DNA of 56,795 nucleotides from Methanolobus sp. (GTDB lineage Archaea; Halobacteriota; Methanosarcinia; Methanosarcinales; Methanosarcinaceae): contig JASKKT010000009.1 in assembly GCA_030154025.1 (NCBI GenBank), positions 1 through 56,795 on the forward strand, in the 5' to 3' direction. Positions 43,519-51,783 of the stretch are shown here, piece by piece. How positions within the stretch are numbered: the stretch's first letter is position 1; every line of letters begins with the position of its first letter. The notes beneath the pieces were generated by a model that did no database searches, was not told the DNA's origin, and was given only the letters and a program-made list of their open reading frames with translations. The translations under genes were made by a program, and so were the position numbers.

Positions 43519-43617
43519 GTCGTTCCCCCTGATAACTAAATCCATATTGACTTCCGGATAAATATCTCTTTGGATAGTACAGCCGTTGCTTTGACGGCAG
43601 GCCGTGTATGGCCCTGC

Positions 43618-44301
43618 TTAGGGTGCAGGCAGTACTTTCCACCTGCAGAGAAATCCTTCATCCATCCTCTCGACGCCCAGCAGGTCGAGTTTCAGTATCC
43701 CCTTTTCGGGAAATCCATCACCATCCACAAATGTAGGGGCTGTTCTGCCGCCTATAATTAGATTCCCTATGAAGGTATATATCTCATCCACCAGGCCAGC
43801 AGAAAGCATCCCCCAGTTGAGGGTAGCCCCTCCTTCGACCATGAGCCTCTTTATCCCCCTTTCCTTAAGTTTTCCCATCGCTGCAGCAAGGTCTACTTCA
43901 CTATCGCCGGCGCAGACAACAGTTGCTTTCTCCCTAAGTTTTTCCACTCTGTAGGCAGGCGCGGATCTTGATACGATTATTATCCTCATACCCTCTCCCT
44001 TGATGAGAATGTCTGCGTCGAGGGGTGTCCTTGCCTTGCTGTCCACCACTATCCTGGCAGGGTTCTCCTCCAGTCCTGCCTGTTTGCGTTCGAGCTTTCT
44101 GCACTGGGATTTGACAGTAAGGCTCGGATCATCGGCCAGTATTGTCCCGATACCCACCATAATGGCATCCGATGAGGCACGAAGTGAATCCATCCTGTCA
44201 AAATCCGCCTTTCCGGATATCCTCACCTGTTTTCTCTCCTTGGTGGATATCTTCCCGTCAGCCGACATTGCCGAGTTGATGAATACAAAAGGTCTTTCCA
44301 T
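43618..44301 (-). CDS. 2,5-diamino-6-ribosylamino-pyrimidinone 5'-phosphate reductase (RibD C-terminal type)
   Basis: 227 residues from ATG 44301. RPFVFINSAMSADGKIST, IMVGIGTILADDPSLT, RIVVDSKARTPLDADIL and LMVEGGATLNWGMLSAGLVDEIYTFI are the archaeal RIB7/ArfC blocks. It reduces the ribosyl side chain in the archaeal route to riboflavin and, through it, F420's Fo chromophore. In-frame ATGs at 44310 and 44370 are possible but do not resemble the family. Confidence 0.92.
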   Translation of the reverse strand: MERPFVFINSAMSADGKISTKERKQVRISGKADFDRMDSLRASSDAIMVGIGTILADDPSLTVKSQCRKLERKQAGLEENPARIVVDSKARTPLDADILIKGEGMRIIIVSRSAPAYRVEKLREKATVVCAGDSEVDLAAAMGKLKERGIKRLMVEGGATLNWGMLSAGLVDEIYTFIGNLIIGGRTAPTFVDGDGFPEKGILKLDLLGVERMDEGFLCRWKVLPAP

Positions 44302-44362
44302 TATGACCATATCCTGTACCGGAAAAAGAGTAAGTGCGGGCCTTCTGGAAGAAGGTCCGGTA

Positions 44363-45217
44363 TCAGTCACTGTTCACGATCGCTTTGAGGAGGTTACGGT
44401 CCCTTAGCAGGCCCAGGAACCTCTGGTTTGCGTTCACTATAGGGATCTGGTCTATCCTGTTGCGCTTCATCTTGAGAGCACACTCACTGATGCCTGAGAT
44501 GTAGGCCGCCTTTACCAGGTCCTTGACCATGATGTCCTTTGCGGGTACCGACGGGACCTTCACCCTGGATACGCTGTAATAGATGCTCATGGTATCTCTC
44601 ATGGATTCCCAGGTCCACTCGTCATCATCCGCACCATTGGACATGTCAGCCATCTCCACGGTATCCTCGATGATACTTGCATTGATTATATCCCTGTCTG
44701 TGATAATGCCTACCACTTCAAGGTGGCTGTCAATCACAGGGACCGCTTTTGTCCTTGCAAGCTCCATGATCCTCGCAACAACGTTCAGGGGCGTATCGGT
44801 CCACACGGGTACCGAAGAAGGGCTCAGGTACTGGCCAACATGCTCAACGATATTCATTTCAGCGAGCACTGCTATTATATCGGCAACTGATAGTATGCCA
44901 ACAAGTTTCTCGTCTTCAACAACAGGGAGTCTTCTGATATTACTCTCCAGAAGGATCTTCGATGCAACAGTTATGTCTACATGGGGTTCAATTGTTATGG
45001 GGTTACGGGTCATAAGCAGAGCAAGTTGCTCTTCTTCCGGGTTTTTCAGCAGGTTTGCCCTGCTGACGATTCCCACGACCTTGCCGTCCTTGAGGACCGG
45101 CACTCCTGACACTCTCTTCTCTTTTAATAAACTATGGACCTCGTCCCTGGAACCCGGGAGAGTTGCATAGGCAACATCAGTCCTCATTATATCCATAACT
45201 TTTACATTCTTTGGCAT
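44363..45217 (-). CDS. Four-CBS-domain protein
   Basis: 284 residues made of four CBS repeats: VMDIMRTDVAYATLPGS, LMTRNPITIEPHVDI, a third around SSVPVWTDTPLNVVARIMEL, and DIMVKDLVKAAYISG. CBS pairs bind adenine nucleotides (AMP, ATP, SAM). No catalytic or DNA-binding domain is attached, so it probably regulates a partner. It lies between Usp and the RibD-like gene on one strand, suggesting a small co-transcribed group. Confidence 0.9.
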   Translation of the reverse strand: MPKNVKVMDIMRTDVAYATLPGSRDEVHSLLKEKRVSGVPVLKDGKVVGIVSRANLLKNPEEEQLALLMTRNPITIEPHVDITVASKILLESNIRRLPVVEDEKLVGILSVADIIAVLAEMNIVEHVGQYLSPSSVPVWTDTPLNVVARIMELARTKAVPVIDSHLEVVGIITDRDIINASIIEDTVEMADMSNGADDDEWTWESMRDTMSIYYSVSRVKVPSVPAKDIMVKDLVKAAYISGISECALKMKRNRIDQIPIVNANQRFLGLLRDRNLLKAIVNSD

Positions 45218-45231
45218 ATTTTTCTCCCTCT

Positions 45232-45687
45232 TTACTCCTTGCCGGACCTGCCGCGCACAACAAGCACTGGCACGCTGGAATTACGAATGACGTTTTCAGC
45301 AACGCTTCCAAGTAAGAAATGATCGAGCCCCCTCTTTCCAAGAGTTCCCATGATTATAAGGTCTATATCCTGTTTATTTGCAAAATCAACAATCTCTGTT
45401 CCCGGATGTCCTTCAAGGATAACGGCTTCAAAAGGGATGCCTTCCTTCTGTGCATTTTCTCCCACTGATGATGTTATCTCATTTGCTTCCTTTTGAAGGA
45501 GTTCATACATCATCTCCCATCCCGCATCCATAGGTATGGAGGCAAAAGCAGCAGTGTCAACAACATACCCTGCATACAGTTTAGCCCCGCACGTCTTGGC
45601 AAATTCCAGTGCATGCTGGACTGCCTTCTTGTTCTGTTCGGATCCATCGGTTGCAATAAAAATCTTCTTGTAGAGATCGCTTTTCAT
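45232..45687 (-). CDS. Universal stress protein (UspA family)
   Basis: 151 residues from ATG 45687, which follows GGAGAGGG. KIFIATDGSEQNKKAVQHALE is the first strand/loop, and IIMGTLGKRGLDHFLLGSVAENVIRNSSVPVLVV contains the G2xG9xG(S/T) ATP-binding pattern. A single Usp domain, probably dimeric and ATP-binding. The CBS gene follows after 14 bases. Confidence 0.94.
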   Translation of the reverse strand: MKSDLYKKIFIATDGSEQNKKAVQHALEFAKTCGAKLYAGYVVDTAAFASIPMDAGWEMMYELLQKEANEITSSVGENAQKEGIPFEAVILEGHPGTEIVDFANKQDIDLIIMGTLGKRGLDHFLLGSVAENVIRNSSVPVLVVRGRSGKE

Positions 45688-45716
45688 AGTCCCTCTCCGT
45701 AGTGAACACACTTACT

Positions 45717-46820
45717 TCATATTATGGTGGACAGGATATCATCAGGTCTTCCTCTTCTGACAATACTGCTGATAGGATTCCTTGCACCTGCAAGGTTATG
45801 TGAATTTCCATTGAGGATCATTATTTTTGCTTCATTCTTTTCCAGGATAGAACCGGAGGTCTTAAGTCCTAATACTGCTGCACCCATAAGCGTACACATA
45901 ATAAATACTTGTCTGTCCTCCAGCCCGAAAACCTTGGACAATATCTCCATTTCCGGGAACATGCTGGCCGAGTTGAGCATGACATTATCTGTACCCACTG
46001 CCACTCTGATGCCCTCTTTGAGCATTTCCTGAACAGGTGGCTTTCCTGCTCCCGTTATGAAATTGGATCGCGGACACACAACAACAGGTATCTGGCGGTC
46101 AGCAATCTCCTTCAGGTCACCTGCCTGAGCTTTGGTAAGGTGTATCAACAGATCGGGGTCCAGGGAGAGAGCTTTCCCGATGTCACTTCTACCGTTCTCT
46201 CCTGCGTGGATGGCGAACATCTTCCTTTTTTCTTTTGTACTTGCTCTTATTTGCTCAAGCACCTTCATATCCACATCATTGGCTCCGCTCATCCCGATGC
46301 CCTGGGATCTTTCCAGCAACTGTTCTATCTCCCTGAGAAGCACATCCGTATCTGCATCAGGGTTTCTTGGCCTTCCCAGCTTCATGCACTCTATATCATG
46401 TCCCTTGACAGCTTCCTCGAGCGCAAGGACTCCCTGGAGTCCTCCCTCCCTGAAATCTGCAAAAGCGCAGGTCCCTGTCATGAGCATGTCCCGGATGGAA
46501 TGTTCCATTGCTTTCACAAGCTCGAGGTGAGGGGTCCTGTTAAGCACCTGATGTTTCAGTCCGTCAGGAGGGCGCACAAGAGCATTCAGGTCTCTTTTTA
46601 CGCAGTAATCTATGCACTCCCCCAGTACGGGATCTTTGAGCACTGAATCACCGATGTGGGTATGTGCATTGATAAAACACGGTGCGATAATGTTCTTTGA
46701 GTCGTTCTTCTCTTCCGAGACTTCCCTGATGATTCCGTCCCTGATGACCACGCAACCTTGAATGGTGTCCATTTCAGGACCGTATATAATGGTTCCGTAT
46801 ACTGTCTGTTCAGTAGTCAT
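45717..46820 (-). CDS. Amidohydrolase-family metal-dependent deaminase/hydrolase
   Basis: 367 residues. APCFINAHTHIGDSVLKD (HxH metal ligands), FAIHAGENGRS (HxxE) and VAVGTDNVMLN (catalytic Asp) define the Trz/AtzF-chlorohydrolase, cytosine/adenosine-deaminase branch of the amidohydrolases. The substrate may be an aminopurine or deoxyadenosine-type compound as in methanogen DadD, but this is a guess. The ATG at 46820 is preferred; 46826 is also in frame. Confidence 0.85.
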   Translation of the reverse strand: MTTEQTVYGTIIYGPEMDTIQGCVVIRDGIIREVSEEKNDSKNIIAPCFINAHTHIGDSVLKDPVLGECIDYCVKRDLNALVRPPDGLKHQVLNRTPHLELVKAMEHSIRDMLMTGTCAFADFREGGLQGVLALEEAVKGHDIECMKLGRPRNPDADTDVLLREIEQLLERSQGIGMSGANDVDMKVLEQIRASTKEKRKMFAIHAGENGRSDIGKALSLDPDLLIHLTKAQAGDLKEIADRQIPVVVCPRSNFITGAGKPPVQEMLKEGIRVAVGTDNVMLNSASMFPEMEILSKVFGLEDRQVFIMCTLMGAAVLGLKTSGSILEKNEAKIMILNGNSHNLAGARNPISSIVRRGRPDDILSTII

Positions 46821-46917
46821 GCTCATCCTGTTCTGTAAATAATTGCGACAGTATTTATACTTGTAGTGAACATTGTTCCAGCACTCTATAGAGTATTTTC
46901 ATGCATCGAGATGTCGT

Positions 46918-46945
46918 TAAATTTATATATTTGTTTCTATAAAGT
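46918..46945 (+). promoter_or_regulatory. Promoter of the candidate structured RNA
   Basis: TTAAATTTATATATTTG (46918-46933) is a strong TATA-type element; transcription should start near 46945-46950, directly before the first helix of the predicted RNA. The same GTTAAATTT...CTATAAAG arrangement precedes the kinase cluster at 23585. Confidence 0.55.
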
Positions 46946-46946
46946 A

Positions 46947-47143
46947 TAGCTGCGTATTGCTAGGTCCTTGCATGAGAGCATGGCAGAGCCTATCTGTGAT
47001 TGTACAGACAACCTCAATGCGCTACACACACGATAATGCGACAAAAGCCTGTCACGAGGGAAACTGGGAGGGACAGCGGGGATCCCATAGGATGAACTTC
47101 CGGAGTTAGTGCGCCGGGCGACAGCATTATCACATTGACCTTT
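46947..47143 (+). ncRNA. Candidate structured non-coding RNA with two long-range helices, each followed by ACA
   Basis: No reading frame fits here. GCGTATTG (46952-46959) plus AGGT (46962-46965) pairs with ACCTCAATGCGC (47011-47022), 12 bp with a two-base bulge, enclosing hairpins CATG/CATG (46971-46982) and TCTGT/ACAGA (46993-47008); ACA follows at 47024-47026. GATAATGC (47032-47039) pairs perfectly with GCATTATC (47124-47131), enclosing CTGTC/GACAG and CCGG/CCGG; ACA follows at 47132-47134. T-rich sequence (CCTTTTC) ends it. The double-helix-plus-ACA layout recalls H/ACA guide RNAs, but no kink-turn was recognised. It does not match tRNA, 5S, SRP or RNase P RNA as I know them. Confidence 0.5.
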
Positions 47144-47192
47144 TCATTTCTGATCTGGTTGCTTCTTTGTTCCTATTATTCCCGGTGGTCTC

Positions 47193-47516
47193 ATGTCCTT
47201 TGAGGATGCGATAAAGGTGGCTTCAGGCGGTGTCATTATAGATGTCGAAGTGACACCTGGCTCAAAGAGGACATGTATTCCGGGAGGCTATAATCCGTGG
47301 AGGAAGAGGATCGAGGTGAAACTCTCGGAGAACGCCCAGAAGGGTAAGGCTAATGAGCAGCTGGTGGAGGGTTTTTCGTCCCTGTTCGGAGTCCGGGAAG
47401 CAGATGTCTGTATCGTTACGGGCCTGAAGAATACCAAGAAATCTGTCCTGCTTACGGGCGTCAGCCGGGAAAGGGCTATGGCTGTTCTGGGCAGGGATCT
47501 TGATAATCTTTCTTGA
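47193..47516 (+). CDS. DUF167 / YggU family protein
   Basis: 107 residues. IIDVEVTPGSKRTCIPGG, KRIEVKLSENAQKGKANEQLVEGFSSLFGV and VCIVTGLKNTKKSVLLTGV are the DUF167 blocks. The family is conserved in bacteria, archaea and eukaryotes, with unknown function. Start is ATG 47193 with CCCGGTGG some 10 bases upstream. Confidence 0.87.
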   Translation: MSFEDAIKVASGGVIIDVEVTPGSKRTCIPGGYNPWRKRIEVKLSENAQKGKANEQLVEGFSSLFGVREADVCIVTGLKNTKKSVLLTGVSRERAMAVLGRDLDNLS

Positions 47517-47549
47517 TCGTGTGAATACTTTCACCTAGCTCGGCTTGAG

Positions 47550-47560
47550 TTAATATAATC
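47550..47560 (+). promoter_or_regulatory. Promoter-like element of the 26-residue small gene
   Basis: TTAATATAATC is a TATA-type box about 40 bases before the small-protein start and just ahead of its GAGGTG site, so the leader would be very short. Sequence evidence only. Confidence 0.42.
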
Positions 47561-47592
47561 AGAATGTCTTTCTAGTAACTGAGGTGAAATAG

Positions 47593-47673
47593 ATGGATGA
47601 TTTCTTTCAAAACCTGGTAGCAAGAGCTGCTTACTACGAACAATTCGAAGAATTCGTTCGCTATTACAAGTGA
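47593..47673 (+). CDS. Small protein of 26 residues, unknown function
   Basis: ATG 47593 to TGA 47673 encodes a 26-residue peptide beginning MDDFFQNLVARAAYYEQFEE, which is amphipathic, aromatic-rich (four Tyr, four Phe) and probably helical. GAGGTG (47581-47586) sits 6 bases before the ATG, an optimal Shine-Dalgarno, and a TATA-type element lies upstream. No signal or membrane segment. Methanosarcina species are known to express functional proteins of similar size, but I cannot equate this one with any of them. Confidence 0.55.
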   Translation: MDDFFQNLVARAAYYEQFEEFVRYYK

Positions 47674-47926
47674 TAGTGCCTTTATCCTGCCGTGCATCCT
47701 CCTAATCCCAAAGCAGTCAACTTTCACGGGCGGCAGGTAGCTACTTTCACTTGTTTTAAATTTATATGTTTTTAGGATCCGCACTAAGGGATCTTTGGAC
47801 CTGCATGCGTTGACAGTCATCTTTTAATCACATTATGCTTAATTCTCTGTCAGAGCTTTGGGGATACCACTGAATGACAGTTTTCCGGCTCAGGCATAGC
47901 AGCTGATCCTATTAGCTATATATATT
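47674..47926 (+). other. Gene-free region with hairpin and TATA box before the TOPRIM gene
   Basis: CCTGCCG (47686-47692) pairs with CGGCAGG (47731-47737), a hairpin or 3' structure after the small gene. TTTTAAATTTATATG (47754-47768) is a strong TATA-type box implying a ~135-nt leader for the TOPRIM gene, or a short RNA ending near the T-run at 47821. A second A/T element (TATATATATT) directly touches the TOPRIM start and is too close to serve it. Confidence 0.4.
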
Positions 47927-48412
47927 ATGACCCGTGACGATAACAGCAGGCAGAACCGTACTTTAAAGGCACCTTTGCAGGTTTATGAAAAGCGGCTTGA
48001 GAACATCGAAGAGATATTGGCCGAACTGGTCTTGCTTGGGGAAGAAAATGCGGTGCTTATAGTTGAGGGTAAAAGGGATGTCCAGGCACTCAACAGGCTG
48101 GGTGTGAAAGGCCACTTCGAGATAGCAACACAGCGTTCGCTCTCGAACTTTTGTGAGAACATTGCCCGGATGAATGAAAAAGTGGTTATACTTACTGACT
48201 GGGACCGACGTGGGAACTTGTTAATGCTCAAGATGACGAAACATTTTCACTCACTTGGTGTAAGTCCCAATACCCTTCTGAGAGAACGTCTTATGTCCAT
48301 CGCCCAGAAAGAAATAAAGGATGTGGAAAGCTTACATACCTTTGTGGTAAAACTCAGGCAGGCAACAGGACATTCCACAAGCGAAGATGGTTTTGCAAAC
48401 GAGATCAGATGA
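47927..48412 (+). CDS. TOPRIM-domain protein (UPF0292-like)
   Basis: 161 residues. An N-terminal helix is followed by a TOPRIM fold: AVLIVEGKRDVQALNRLGV (catalytic Glu) and VVILTDWDRRGNLL (DxD). Stand-alone archaeal TOPRIM proteins of this length (UPF0292) have no firmly known role; primase-, topoisomerase- or nuclease-like Mg2+ chemistry is expected. Its 3' end overlaps the convergent DUF356 gene by 8 bases. Confidence 0.88.
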   Translation: MTRDDNSRQNRTLKAPLQVYEKRLENIEEILAELVLLGEENAVLIVEGKRDVQALNRLGVKGHFEIATQRSLSNFCENIARMNEKVVILTDWDRRGNLLMLKMTKHFHSLGVSPNTLLRERLMSIAQKEIKDVESLHTFVVKLRQATGHSTSEDGFANEIR

Positions 48413-48785
48413 TATCCTGATGATGGTGCGGTTCCCACGTTCTCTCAAACTCAGGATAGAGCTCGGACTTGTCCATCAATTCCGCATATACGTCGTGCCT
48501 CGGACTAACGATCACGACGTGCGCAGGCGGGTGTATCTTCCTCAGTTTACTAATGGCTGCACCTGCATTATTATCCAGTTCAACCAGTGCTGCTGAGTTA
48601 CATTTTGCCCTCAGGGGCACGCCAGCAACGCTAACGAGCAGATTGTCTGCAAAGTTTGGTTCAATCCTTTTAGGCTTGGATGCAAACCTCATGTGCCCGT
48701 AGTGTTCAAGGTCGTGTAATGCAACATTCACTTTATCCGGATTATCGCCTCGGATAACGGCAAACGATTTTACTTCAATCCCCAT
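48405..48785 (-). CDS. DUF356 family protein
   Basis: 126 residues. FAVIRGDNPDKVNVALHDLEHYG, a middle CNSAALVELDNNAGAAI and KLRKIHPPAHVVIVSPRHDVY correspond to DUF356, a family largely restricted to methanogens. Function unknown. The C-terminus is His-rich (EPHHHQ). Minus-strand TATA-like TTTTAATAAG (about 48875-48889) may be its promoter. It is convergent with the TOPRIM gene. Confidence 0.78.
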   Translation of the reverse strand: MGIEVKSFAVIRGDNPDKVNVALHDLEHYGHMRFASKPKRIEPNFADNLLVSVAGVPLRAKCNSAALVELDNNAGAAISKLRKIHPPAHVVIVSPRHDVYAELMDKSELYPEFERTWEPHHHQDII

Positions 48786-48923
48786 TTTATTTTATCCCCC
48801 TGTGTTTTTCATGCCGGTAAATCATTCAATCCCTTTTCTACTTCTCCACAAGTAGGCATAGGAATACCAGCCTAAATCTTATTAAAACTTTGCGGATAAT
48901 AAACCTTTCTCTTAATATATGAG

Positions 48924-48955
48924 GAAAAAATAAAATAAGGGTCCTATTCTTATTT
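48924..48955 (-). terminator. Intrinsic-type terminator of proC
   Basis: On the minus strand AAATAAG (48949-48955) pairs with CTTATTT (48933-48939) around a 9-base loop, followed by a U-rich tract with six consecutive U (48925-48930). The stem includes the proC stop codon. Confidence 0.6.
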
Positions 48956-49765
48956 ACCAAGCTCCTTTGAGCGATTGGAGGAAGCAATCACCGCTTTCAT
49001 GAACGCTGCCCTGACGCCGCTTTCTTCCAGTTCGTATATGCCTCTTATGGTTGTCCCGCCGGGGGATGTGACCATATCCTTGAGCTGTCCGGGATGGGTG
49101 TTTGTCTCAAGCATCATTTTTGCAGCTCCAAGCACGGTCTGTGCGGCAAGTATCAATGCACTGTTACGGTCAAGTCCTTCATAGACGCCTCCGTCGGCCA
49201 TGGCCTCGATCACCGGGAATATGAATGCAGGCCCGCTTCCGGAAAGGCCGGTGACGGCATCCATCAGGTTCTCCGGGACAGGTATTGCACTGCCAACGGA
49301 GCGGAATATATTCAGGACATCCTCTGCATCCTCAGCGGATGCGTACTTCCCCTGTGCCACCGCAGAGGCCGCCTCAGCAACAGTTGCAGCTATGTTGGGC
49401 ATTACCCTGACCACCCGGGTCCCGTCGTTGAGCTCGCTCTCAATTGCTTCCAGTTTCACGCCTGCAGCAATGGAGATCATCAGCTTGTCTCCGCCGATGT
49501 CATCTTTAATAGAGGAGAGTACGGACTTCAGTATCTGGGGTTTCACAGCCAGGACAATGATGTCAGAGTTTTTAACAAGCTCCGTATTGTCCTGCGTGGT
49601 ATTGACTCCCAGGCTCTCGCGAAGTTCACGTAGTGAAGGCTCGAAGACATCACTGGCATAGATATCTGAACATGGAATCATTCCGGCACCGGATATCCCC
49701 TTGATCAGTGCGCTTCCCATCTTTCCGGTCCCGATGAAACCAATTTTTTTACCAACCAGACTCAT
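48950..49765 (-). CDS. proC: Pyrroline-5-carboxylate reductase
   Basis: 271 residues from ATG 49765. KIGFIGTGKMGSALIKGI is the NAD(P) loop, VLAVKPQILKSVL the second conserved block, and MLETNTHPGQLKDMVTSPGGTTIRGIYELEESGVR the ProC signature near the C-terminus. It makes proline from P5C. Three residues upstream (ATG 49774) is an alternative start. Confidence 0.96.
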   Translation of the reverse strand: MSLVGKKIGFIGTGKMGSALIKGISGAGMIPCSDIYASDVFEPSLRELRESLGVNTTQDNTELVKNSDIIVLAVKPQILKSVLSSIKDDIGGDKLMISIAAGVKLEAIESELNDGTRVVRVMPNIAATVAEAASAVAQGKYASAEDAEDVLNIFRSVGSAIPVPENLMDAVTGLSGSGPAFIFPVIEAMADGGVYEGLDRNSALILAAQTVLGAAKMMLETNTHPGQLKDMVTSPGGTTIRGIYELEESGVRAAFMKAVIASSNRSKELGK

Positions 49766-49812
49766 GATTATCACTTCTTACAGGTTAAAACAAATAAATA
49801 AGCTCTTTCAAA

Positions 49813-50304
49813 CTACTTCTTCTTAATTATCACAATGTCTCCGAGTGTGGTGCCCTTGTTCAGGCGCTCCCCGCTCCAGTCATCATCGCCGCACCTCTCA
49901 GTGAGTTTGATATTGAGCTCTCTCTCCAGTTTCTTGCGTACATCTTCTTCCGGAACGATCTCTTCGCGTTCAAGTTTTTTGATCAGTGCAGCCTTTTCCT
50001 TTATCCTGGAAGCAAGTTCCTCATGGCTAAGCTGCTTCTTTTCTCTGGCCTCCCTGATAGCATGGCCATAATCATCAACCAATTCACTGCTCATTGGCTC
50101 AAAGCGCTTGCCTGCCGGCCTGTTACCGCTGCTTCTCCTCTGAGTTACAGGTGCAACAGGTGAAACCTTCCTGGAAGTCGGTGCACGTTTCTCAACATTC
50201 TTCCCGTATTGTGAGCATCTTGGGCACACAGTGAGTTCACTACCGTCTATAATGATCTTGGAAGAAGGCCCTTTAATATCAGCGCCGCATATTTCACATT
50301 GCAT
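49813..50304 (-). CDS. Archaeal MBF1-type transcription factor
   Basis: 163 residues from ATG 50304. An N-terminal zinc ribbon (CEICGADI ... VCPRCSQYG), a basic Ser/Pro/Arg linker, then a Cro/C1-type HTH (YGHAIREAREKKQLSHEELASRI) and a C-terminal basic tail. This is the standard archaeal multiprotein bridging factor 1, a ribosome- and TBP-associated regulator. It is divergent from PAN. Confidence 0.93.
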   Translation of the reverse strand: MQCEICGADIKGPSSKIIIDGSELTVCPRCSQYGKNVEKRAPTSRKVSPVAPVTQRRSSGNRPAGKRFEPMSSELVDDYGHAIREAREKKQLSHEELASRIKEKAALIKKLEREEIVPEEDVRKKLERELNIKLTERCGDDDWSGERLNKGTTLGDIVIIKKK

Positions 50305-50384
50305 AGATCTCAACTCGAAAAGTCAAATCCCGTCTTTACGAAAGGGCTATATACCCTTTGCACTTAAATAATGTTCGGAGGCAT

Positions 50385-51674
50385 ATGAGCGAGACCAGCG
50401 ACAGTGATGTGAATCACGGAAGATATGACTTTACCAATGTGAACAAGGCGGAATACGGTTATCTCAGTACTGAAAGCGAGGAGGATTTTTCTAAATACCT
50501 CTTGGACCGTATGAGGCAGCTCGAGTCGCGAAATAACCTCCTCAAGGAGCAGTGCGACCAGATCGAGTCCGAAAAGCGTTTTGTGGAAAGTCAGAAACTC
50601 AAATACGAAAGGGAAGTCAGAAGGCTTCAGGCTGAGATAGATCGCCTGAAAACGGTTCCTCTTGTAGTTGCAACCATAATGGACGTGATAAGCAACGATA
50701 AGGTCCTTGTGAGAAGTTCCACAGGCCCCCAGTTCATGGTAAACGTGTCCCAGTATATCGATGATAAGGACCTGGCCCCGGGAGCAAAGGTTGCTCTCAA
50801 CCAGCAGACACTTGCGATAGTGGAAGTCATCCCTACGACAGAGGACCCTGCAGTTTCCGCAATGGAAGTGGTGGAATCACAGGATGTTGACTATAGCAAC
50901 ATAGGAGGCCTTGAAGAGCAGATACAGGAACTTGTGGAATCCGTGGAACTGCCGCTTACAAAGCCCGAGTCTTTCAGGCGCATCGGTATCTCTCCTCCCA
51001 AGGGAGTGCTGCTGTATGGTGATCCGGGTACCGGCAAGACCCTGCTTGCAAAGGCAGTGGCACACCGTACGGAAGCGACATTCATTCGGGTTGTGGGTTC
51101 CGAGCTTATCCAGAAGTATATCGGAGACGGTGCAAAACTTGTCCGCGACATGTTCGAGATGGCAAGGAAGAAATCCCCCAGCATCATCTTCATTGACGAA
51201 CTGGATGCTATAGCCTCAAGGCGGCTCAATGACACCAACGGGGCCGACCGTGAGGTTCAGAGAACCCTTATGCAGTTGCTTGCCGAAATGGACGGTTTCG
51301 ACAACAGGGGAGACGTGCGCATAATCGCAGCCACTAACAGGCTGGATGTGCTGGACCCTGCCATCCTGAGGCCCGGAAGGTTTGACAGGATAGTGCATGT
51401 GCCTATGCCGGATGAAGAAGCAAGGATGAGTATACTCCAGATCCATTCCCGCTTCATGAACCTGAACGAGGACATCGATTTCAGGAAACTGTCACACATG
51501 ACCGAAGGTATGAGCGGTGCCGATCTCAATGCCATCACCATGGAAGCAGGAATGCTTGCAGTGAGGTATGATAAAGAGTCTATTGGCATGGACGATTTCC
51601 TTGAATCTGTCAGAAAGGTGATGTCTAAGATAGAGATCAAACCTGAAGAACTGCCTGTAGGGATGTTCGGGTAA
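50385..51674 (+). CDS. pan: Proteasome-activating nucleotidase PAN
   Basis: 429 residues from ATG 50385, with GGAGGC just upstream. N-terminal coiled coil (~35-85), OB domain ([16 protein letters not shown]), AAA+ ATPase with Walker [13 protein letters not shown], Walker [16 protein letters not shown] and the arginine-finger region ([15 protein letters not shown]). The C-terminal tripeptide is MFG rather than the usual HbYX (hydrophobic-Tyr-any). It unfolds substrates for the 20S proteasome. A six-T tract follows the stop. Confidence 0.96.
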   Translation: MSETSDSDVNHGRYDFTNVNKAEYGYLSTESEEDFSKYLLDRMRQLESRNNLLKEQCDQIESEKRFVESQKLKYEREVRRLQAEIDRLKTVPLVVATIMDVISNDKVLVRSSTGPQFMVNVSQYIDDKDLAPGAKVALNQQTLAIVEVIPTTEDPAVSAMEVVESQDVDYSNIGGLEEQIQELVESVELPLTKPESFRRIGISPPKGVLLYGDPGTGKTLLAKAVAHRTEATFIRVVGSELIQKYIGDGAKLVRDMFEMARKKSPSIIFIDELDAIASRRLNDTNGADREVQRTLMQLLAEMDGFDNRGDVRIIAATNRLDVLDPAILRPGRFDRIVHVPMPDEEARMSILQIHSRFMNLNEDIDFRKLSHMTEGMSGADLNAITMEAGMLAVRYDKESIGMDDFLESVRKVMSKIEIKPEELPVGMFG

Positions 51675-51685
51675 ATCCGGCCCCC

Positions 51686-51691
51686 TTTTTT
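51686..51691 (+). terminator. T-tract after pan
   Basis: Six consecutive T after CCCCC, within a longer T-rich stretch (51686-51727), 12 bases beyond the pan stop; typical of archaeal T-tract termination, without a clear hairpin. Confidence 0.5.
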
Positions 51692-51783
51692 CATTTGTTT
51701 ATTCTTTCTTTTGTTTACTCTCTTTCTGTTATTCCCTGTGTCCCGAAGTAAACTACTTCTGCCATCCATTCCTAAATTCTCTT

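Noticed and set aside
47078-47086. GGGGATCCC palindrome as a restriction or regulatory site
   Set aside because: It lies within the predicted RNA, is short, and a nine-base dyad is expected by chance at this scale.
46947-47143. Firm H/ACA, SRP or RNase P assignment for the structured RNA
   Set aside because: No kink-turn or known conserved core was recognised; the first domain looks like a three-way junction rather than a simple guide hairpin.
47572-47820. Minus-strand frame of 82 codons across the small gene and its downstream region
   Set aside because: No ribosome-binding site, no family-like sequence, and it crosses a hairpin and a TATA box; the plus-strand 26-residue gene is better supported.
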